Source: Bacteroidales bacterium | GTDB taxonomy: Bacteria; Bacteroidota; Bacteroidia; Bacteroidales; UBA10428 | Reading direction: 5' to 3' | Assembly (NCBI GenBank): GCA_016935595.1 | Contig: JAFGQQ010000489.1 | Coordinates: 1 to 9,975, forward strand | Length of the DNA stretch: 9,975 nucleotides | Part shown: piece after piece, positions 5,465-9,975 of the stretch | Layout: each line of letters begins with the position of its first letter | Numbering within the stretch: the stretch's first letter is position 1 | The notes under the pieces: model-generated | Database searches by the model: none | Told to the model about the DNA's origin: nothing | The model's input: only the letters and a program-made list of their open reading frames with translations | Program-made: the position numbers and the translations under genes

Positions 5465-7258
5465 ATGAATTACGAACGTACTGTTTTTTACAATGAAAAA
5501 ATTCAATATTACAATGAATTGATTACCAGATTAAAAAAAAATTTAAATTTCCTTTCATTCTCCAGATTTATCAGTTTTATTCTGGGTTTTGTATGCCTTA
5601 TCATTTTATATAAAATTAATATTTTTCTTGCCGTAATATCTTGTCTTTTTTTTCTATCTCTATTTATTATTCTTGTTATCAGATATATAAAAAAAAATGA
5701 ATTAAAAAATATATATCAAATTCTTCTTGAAATAAATACGAATGAAATTAACAGTTTAAATTATAATTATTCTGTTTTTGACAACGGGGCCGAATTTATT
5801 GATAACCACCATTTTTTTTCATACGATCTCGATGTTTTCGGGGAAAATTCTCTTTTCCAGTACTTAAACCGTACAGGAACTTATGCCGGGAAAAATAAAC
5901 TGGCGGAATGGCTTAATAAACCTTCTTCAGACATTTCAATAATTTTAGAAAAACAAAAAGCAGTTAAAGAATTATCTGAAAAGCCCGAATGGAGACAAAA
6001 TTTTCAGGCATATGGGAAAAGATATATTGAGTCTGTGAATAATGAAGATATTATACTCAACTGGCTTAATGACAATATCTATTTTTCAACAAAAAAACCT
6101 TATAAAATTTTACGTTTTATACTCCCATTTGCCTCTACAGTTCTATTTATTCTTACCCTGGCAGGAATTTCTTCAATACAATCATTTTTACTGATTTTTA
6201 TTTTTAACATTTTCTTTTCAAATCTTGAAATAAAAAAAATAAACAAAGAAAATGAACGCCTGGAAAAAAGGCTAGAGGTATTTAAAAAATTTAGTTATTT
6301 ACTTAAATTCATTGAAGAAGAACATTATCAATCTGATTTATTAAAACAATTAAAACTTCAATTATGGCACGATAACAGTAATGCCAATAAAACTATTTTA
6401 AAATTATTCCAACTTTTAAATTTACTGGAAGGTAAAAACAATGTTCTGGCCAATGTATTTTTAAATGGATTTTTCTCATGGAATATTCATTGTCTATTTG
6501 CTATTGAAAAATGGAAAATAAAAAATAAAAAATACATACCCCTTTGGTTTGATACTATTAAACAAATTGATGCTTTATGTTCATTGGCTAACTATGCCTA
6601 TAATAATCCGAACTATGTTTTCCCTAACATTAATAATTCAAAAATTATATCAGCTAAAAAAATCGGGCATCCTCTAATTCATTCTGATAAACGTATTTAT
6701 AATGATTTCGAAATTACTGAAGCAGGCCATTTTGTAATTATTACCGGACCTAATATGGCTGGTAAAAGTACCTTTTTGAGAACTATAGGTGTAAACATGC
6801 TTTTGGCAAAAATTGGTGCCCCGGTATGCGCTGAACACATGAATTTCAAACCATTACAACTGTTTACCAGTATGCGGACCAGTGATTCCCTTTCAAACAA
6901 TGAATCCTATTTTCTTGCTGAATTAAATCGTTTTAAGCTGCTGTTTGAATTATTAATAAAAGATAAAAATTATTTTGTAATTCTTGATGAAATTTTAAAA
7001 GGCACAAATACTCAAGATAAACAAGATGGTTCAAAAATTATCCTTACCAAGTTAATAAAAAATGAAATTCCGGGAATAATAGCCACTCATGATCTGACTT
7101 TAAGTAATTTAAAGGAAACTTATCCTTTAAATATATTCGATAAATCATTCGAGATTACTATTGAAAAAGACTCAATTACTTATAGTTACATTCTTCAAAA
7201 CGGTATCTCAAAAAAAATGAATGCCATGATTTTAATGAAACAAATGGGCATAATATAG
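5465..7258 (+). CDS. Membrane-associated MutS-family ATPase (no mismatch-recognition domain)
   Basis: This 597-residue protein ends in a MutS-type ABC ATPase: Walker A GPNMAGKST (428-436), signature-like SNNESYFLAEL, Walker B FVILDE (504-509) and switch His542 in ATHD. Upstream are MutS core (lever) features: FGENSLFQYLNRTGTYAGKNKL (125-146), the 'LDRTxTxxGxRLL' segment, and KKIGHPLI before the ATPase. The N-terminal mismatch-binding and connector domains are absent. Two hydrophobic hairpins stand out instead: about 33-73, before the core, and about 215-256, within it, each long enough for two membrane helices. Similar ~600-residue MutS homologues with membrane segments occur in Bacteroidetes, and their role is not established. 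Canonical mismatch repair is therefore unlikely. The ATG at 5465 opens the frame, with no Shine-Dalgarno and no clear TAnnTTTG upstream. The gene is AT-rich, like the methyltransferase (12 G+C in the 60 bases from 6481). Confidence 0.85.
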   Translation: MNYERTVFYNEKIQYYNELITRLKKNLNFLSFSRFISFILGFVCLIILYKINIFLAVISCLFFLSLFIILVIRYIKKNELKNIYQILLEINTNEINSLNYNYSVFDNGAEFIDNHHFFSYDLDVFGENSLFQYLNRTGTYAGKNKLAEWLNKPSSDISIILEKQKAVKELSEKPEWRQNFQAYGKRYIESVNNEDIILNWLNDNIYFSTKKPYKILRFILPFASTVLFILTLAGISSIQSFLLIFIFNIFFSNLEIKKINKENERLEKRLEVFKKFSYLLKFIEEEHYQSDLLKQLKLQLWHDNSNANKTILKLFQLLNLLEGKNNVLANVFLNGFFSWNIHCLFAIEKWKIKNKKYIPLWFDTIKQIDALCSLANYAYNNPNYVFPNINNSKIISAKKIGHPLIHSDKRIYNDFEITEAGHFVIITGPNMAGKSTFLRTIGVNMLLAKIGAPVCAEHMNFKPLQLFTSMRTSDSLSNNESYFLAELNRFKLLFELLIKDKNYFVILDEILKGTNTQDKQDGSKIILTKLIKNEIPGIIATHDLTLSNLKETYPLNIFDKSFEITIEKDSITYSYILQNGISKKMNAMILMKQMGII

Positions 7259-7445
7259 TTAATTATTCAGTTCTGGTATTGTTTATATAAAAATTTCAAC
7301 AACCTCTATTATTTATAGAATCGTGCAAATGTCAATTGTTTGAATATTTTATAAACAAATTTTATTAACAATTCTATCCTTATTGTTGAAAAACAATTTA
7401 TAACGCCAGTTTTTCTTTACATATATTTGTGCAAAGCGAAATACT
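7259..7445. other. Intergenic region with alternating ATTGTT/AACAAT motifs before parE
   Basis: This 187-base gap contains four copies of one 6-mer in alternating orientation: ATTGTT at 7335-7340, AACAAT at 7367-7372, ATTGTT at 7382-7387 and AACAAT at 7392-7397. The last pair forms a perfect 6-base stem with a GAAA loop, and the middle pair can form a competing stem. They lie just upstream of the parE promoter and could be operator half-sites or alternative hairpins. No terminator with a T tract is evident for the preceding gene. Confidence 0.35.
7397..7429 (+). promoter_or_regulatory. Promoter for parE-parC
   Basis: TATATTTG at 7422-7429 is an exact match to TAnnTTTG and lies 16 bases before the parE ATG. 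The -33 position holds only TTTA (7397-7400), spacer 21, so that box is weak. The next ATTGTT/AACAAT motif overlaps it, where a bound protein would block polymerase. Confidence 0.55.
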
Positions 7446-9284
7446 ATGGTAGCTGATTATTCGGAAGATACAATTAAAACCCTCGACTGGAAAGAACATA
7501 TCCGTAAAAGGCCGGGGATGTATATTGGTAAATTAGGCGATGGAAAATCGCCCGATGATGGTATCTATATCCTTATAAAAGAAACCATTGACAATGCCAT
7601 TGACGAGTTTATGATGGGGTTTGGCAAAACCATTGACATTATTGTTGATGGAAAATCAGTTACTATTACGGACAGAGGAAGGGGAATTCCTTTGGGGAAA
7701 GTCATAGATGTTGCCTCAAAAATGAATACCGGTGCAAAATACGACTCAAAAGTCTTTAAAAAATCAGTTGGGTTAAACGGTGTCGGGATAAAAGCAGTAA
7801 ATGCACTATCATCCAAGTTTATTATTGAATCGTACCGTGAAAAAGAAGGCAAAAAAGCAATTTTTGAATACGGCAACTTATTGAAACAAGAAGATTTGAT
7901 TTTGGATAAAAACAAATTCGGTACCACTGTAAAATTTGAACCCGACCCCGAACTATTTGGCAATTTCGCTTTTATACCCGAGTATATCGAAAACATGGTA
8001 AAAAACTATGTATATTTAAATGCAGGTTTAACCATTAATTTTAATGGTACGCCATATTACTCAAAAAACGGATTATTAGATTTGTTAAACGAAAACATTA
8101 ACGATGAACCTCTTTATCCAATTATTTATTTAAAAGGCGAAGATATTGAAGTAGCAATGTCGCATGTTAAAACATACGGCGAAGAGTACTTTAGTTTTGT
8201 TAATGGACAGCATACAACCCAGGGTGGAACACACCTGGCTGCCTTCAGGGAAGCTGTTGTAAAGACTATTAGGGAATTTTACAATAAAAATTTCGAACCA
8301 TCCGATATCCGTACCTCAATAATTTCAGCGATAAGTATAAAAGTAGAGGAACCTGTTTTCGAATCGCAGACCAAAACAAAGCTCGGTTCAAAAGATATGG
8401 GCCCTGAAGGCCCTTCGGTGCGTAATTTTATTGTTGATTATATAAAAAACAGCCTGGACAATTATTTACATAAAAATCCAGAAACAGCAGATATTTTATT
8501 GAAAAAAATTATTGAATCGGAAAAAGAACGAAAAGCTATTTCAGGAATTCAAAAAATTGCACGCGAAAGGGCAAAAAAAGCTAACCTGCATAATAAAAAA
8601 CTTCGCGATTGCAGGATACATTATAATACAAATGATGAACTAAAAAATGAATCTACTATATTTATAACAGAAGGGGATTCGGCCAGTGGCTCAATAACCA
8701 AATCGAGAAATGTAAATACACAGGCAGTTTTTAGTCTAAAAGGCAAGCCGCTTAATTCATTCGGTTTATCAAAAAAAATTGTTTATGAGAATGAAGAGTT
8801 TAACCTTCTTCAATCGGCGCTTAATATTGAAGATGGCATTGAGAACCTTCGTTATAAAAATGTTATTATTGCAACTGATGCCGATGTTGACGGAATGCAT
8901 ATCCGATTGTTGTTAATAACTTTTTTTCTTCAGTTTTTCCCCGACCTCATTAAACAAAAACATTTATACATACTTCAAACCCCGTTGTTCAGGGTAAGAA
9001 ACAAGAAGCAAACCATTTACTGCTATTCCGATGAAGAAAAGCTAAAAGCTTTGGATGAACTGGGAAGAAATTCTGAAATTACCAGGTTTAAAGGATTAGG
9101 TGAAATATCACCCGATGAATTTAAACATTTTATAGGAAAAGATATAAGGTTAGAACCGGTTATTATGAAAAAAGAAGATTCTACGTCCGACTTGCTAGAA
9201 TTTTATATGGGAAAAAATACACCAGAACGGCAAACCTTTATTATTGATAATTTAAAAATTGAAGAAGATTTAGTCGAAGTATAA
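7446..9284 (+). CDS. parE: DNA topoisomerase IV subunit B (ParE)
   Basis: ParE is the ATPase subunit of topoisomerase IV, which passes one DNA duplex through another to unlink replicated chromosomes. At 612 residues it is complete and of normal ParE size. The GHKL ATPase domain has KRPGMYIG (21-28), the catalytic Glu46 and Mg-binding Asn50 in [10 protein letters not shown], Asp76 in TDRGRGIP, and [14 protein letters not shown] (109-122). The transducer domain carries [10 protein letters not shown] (308-317), whose Lys310 contacts the ATP gamma-phosphate. The TOPRIM domain has EGDSASGS (409-416) and the metal-binding DADVDG (478-483), followed by RFKGLGE (547-553). GyrB is less likely: [21 protein letters not shown] openings and SPDDGIY are the form I know from Bacteroidetes ParE, and the partner gene is of ParC type. 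The ATG at 7446 lacks a Shine-Dalgarno. parC follows after 10 bases, so both subunits come from one transcript. Confidence 0.93.
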   Translation: MVADYSEDTIKTLDWKEHIRKRPGMYIGKLGDGKSPDDGIYILIKETIDNAIDEFMMGFGKTIDIIVDGKSVTITDRGRGIPLGKVIDVASKMNTGAKYDSKVFKKSVGLNGVGIKAVNALSSKFIIESYREKEGKKAIFEYGNLLKQEDLILDKNKFGTTVKFEPDPELFGNFAFIPEYIENMVKNYVYLNAGLTINFNGTPYYSKNGLLDLLNENINDEPLYPIIYLKGEDIEVAMSHVKTYGEEYFSFVNGQHTTQGGTHLAAFREAVVKTIREFYNKNFEPSDIRTSIISAISIKVEEPVFESQTKTKLGSKDMGPEGPSVRNFIVDYIKNSLDNYLHKNPETADILLKKIIESEKERKAISGIQKIARERAKKANLHNKKLRDCRIHYNTNDELKNESTIFITEGDSASGSITKSRNVNTQAVFSLKGKPLNSFGLSKKIVYENEEFNLLQSALNIEDGIENLRYKNVIIATDADVDGMHIRLLLITFFLQFFPDLIKQKHLYILQTPLFRVRNKKQTIYCYSDEEKLKALDELGRNSEITRFKGLGEISPDEFKHFIGKDIRLEPVIMKKEDSTSDLLEFYMGKNTPERQTFIIDNLKIEEDLVEV

Positions 9285-9294
9285 GAGATTAATA

Positions 9295-9975
9295 ATGAGT
9301 GAAGATATTGTAAACATAGATGATAATCAGTTTCTTAATGAAGATGCCAAACAATCGCCGGATGACATCAAAAAAGAAGAATCGTTAAAATTGATCAATC
9401 TATCGGGGATGTACAAAGAGTGGTTTCTCGATTATGCTTCATATGTTATTCTCGAACGTGCCGTCCCCCATCTTGATGATGGCCTAAAACCTGTGCAGCG
9501 GAGAATACTGCATGCCATGAAAAAACTCGATGATGGACGTTTTAATAAAGTTGCAAACATTATTGGCCATACCATGCAATATCACCCGCATGGCGATGCT
9601 TCTATCGGCGATGCACTGGTTCAATTAGGGCAAAAAGATTTACTTGTTGAAACCCAGGGAAACTGGGGAAATATACATACCGGTGATGGCGCTGCTGCCC
9701 CGCGTTATATAGAGGCACGTTTATCAAAATTTGCCCTTGAGGTTCTTTTCAATGTTAAAACTACAAAATGGAAATTATCTTACGATGGGAGAAATAAAGA
9801 ACCAATAACCCTTCCTGCAAAATTTCCTTTACTTCTTGCCCAAGGAGTTGAGGGTATTGCTGTTGGGCTTGCATCGAAAATACTACCTCACAATTTCAAT
9901 GAATTAATTGACGCATCAATAAAATACCTTCAAAATAAAGATTTTGAAATTCTTCCTGATTTTCCAACTGCCGGA
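9295..9975 (+). CDS. parC: DNA topoisomerase IV subunit A (ParC), N-terminal part (3' end outside window)
   Basis: The frame is open from ATG 9295 to the last base (227 codons seen), so only the start of this breakage-rejoining subunit is present. After an acidic, low-complexity lead of about 35 residues comes LSGMYKEWFLDYASYVILERAVP, the family's N-terminal arm. The winged-helix region follows with GLKPVQRRILHAM (63-75), YHPHGDASIGDAL (96-108), QGNWG (121-125) and APRYIEARL (135-143). Tyr138 is the nucleophile that links to DNA and Arg137 its partner. The residue matching E. coli GyrA Ser83 is Ala102 (with Ser103 next to it), while Asp106 matches Asp87; I believe this is the usual form of Bacteroidetes ParC. 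The DGRNKEPI (164-171) insertion and the GVEGIAVGLASK loop also fit. It lies 10 bases after parE in the same operon. Confidence 0.93.
   Translation, partial: MSEDIVNIDDNQFLNEDAKQSPDDIKKEESLKLINLSGMYKEWFLDYASYVILERAVPHLDDGLKPVQRRILHAMKKLDDGRFNKVANIIGHTMQYHPHGDASIGDALVQLGQKDLLVETQGNWGNIHTGDGAAAPRYIEARLSKFALEVLFNVKTTKWKLSYDGRNKEPITLPAKFPLLLAQGVEGIAVGLASKILPHNFNELIDASIKYLQNKDFEILPDFPTAG

Noticed and set aside
5465..7258. Canonical mismatch-repair mutS
   Set aside because: The mismatch-binding domain is missing, the length is about 600 rather than 850 or more, and hydrophobic hairpins are present.
7336..7358. TTGTTT/AAACAA hairpin after the MutS-like gene as a terminator
   Set aside because: Only six A-T-rich pairs around an 11-base loop with no clean T tract; too weak to call.
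7565..7996. 143-codon minus-strand open frame inside parE
   Set aside because: It is antisense to the conserved GHKL ATPase domain and explained by low stop frequency on that strand.
7446..9975. Calling the pair gyrB and gyrA
   Set aside because: The two genes are adjacent, the B subunit has 612 residues, and the [13 protein letters not shown] and HPHGDASIGDAL forms fit Bacteroidetes ParE/ParC better than gyrase.
1..9975. CRISPR array, tRNA, IS element or prophage
   Set aside because: No regular repeat-spacer pattern, cloverleaf, transposase or phage gene was found; flanking genes are ordinary chromosomal genes.

Overview
The window looks like a chromosomal segment of a Bacteroidota bacterium, probably Bacteroidales-like. 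It is AT-rich and its genes lack Shine-Dalgarno sequences. Three genes are preceded by the TAnnTTTG -7 box typical of Bacteroidetes promoters. The ParE/ParC pair, the small FKVPEGYFD membrane protein and the Spy-like 'ECF sensor' protein all have the form seen in that phylum. The genus cannot be fixed from the sequence alone.

Layout: (1) 1-1005 is the C-terminal half of transketolase, cut by the window edge and followed by a good hairpin terminator. (2) 1073-1753 on the minus strand is a very AT-rich class I SAM-dependent methyltransferase standing alone. (3) 1810-3183 is a secreted von Willebrand A domain protein with a C-terminal row of beta-rich modules, transcribed divergently from the methyltransferase. 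(4) 3258-4780 is a tight three-gene unit: an ECF sigma factor, a single-pass membrane protein that is the likely anti-sigma factor, and an exported Spy/CpxP-like protein. (5) 4781-5314 on the minus strand is an exported two-part protein whose C-terminal half resembles DUF4156/RcsF; its stop codon abuts that of the Spy-like gene. (6) 5465-7258 is a MutS-family ATPase with two predicted membrane hairpins and no mismatch-recognition domain. (7) 7446-9284 and 9295 to the end are topoisomerase IV subunits ParE (complete) and ParC (N-terminal part), forming an operon.

How the genes work together: parE and parC encode one enzyme that decatenates daughter chromosomes. The sigma, membrane and Spy-like genes look like one envelope-stress circuit in which the sigma factor is held at the membrane until a periplasmic condition releases it. 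The secreted vWA protein and the RcsF/DUF4156-like protein on either side also act outside the cytoplasm, so 1.8-5.3 kb may be an envelope-maintenance neighbourhood. That grouping is inference from position. Transketolase, the methyltransferase and the MutS-like gene have no visible functional link to their neighbours.

No tRNA, rRNA, CRISPR array, insertion sequence or phage gene was seen. Most of the window is ordinary. The least conventional items are the membrane-tethered MutS-like ATPase and the sigma/membrane/Spy-like module, which lacks a zinc-type anti-sigma signature.
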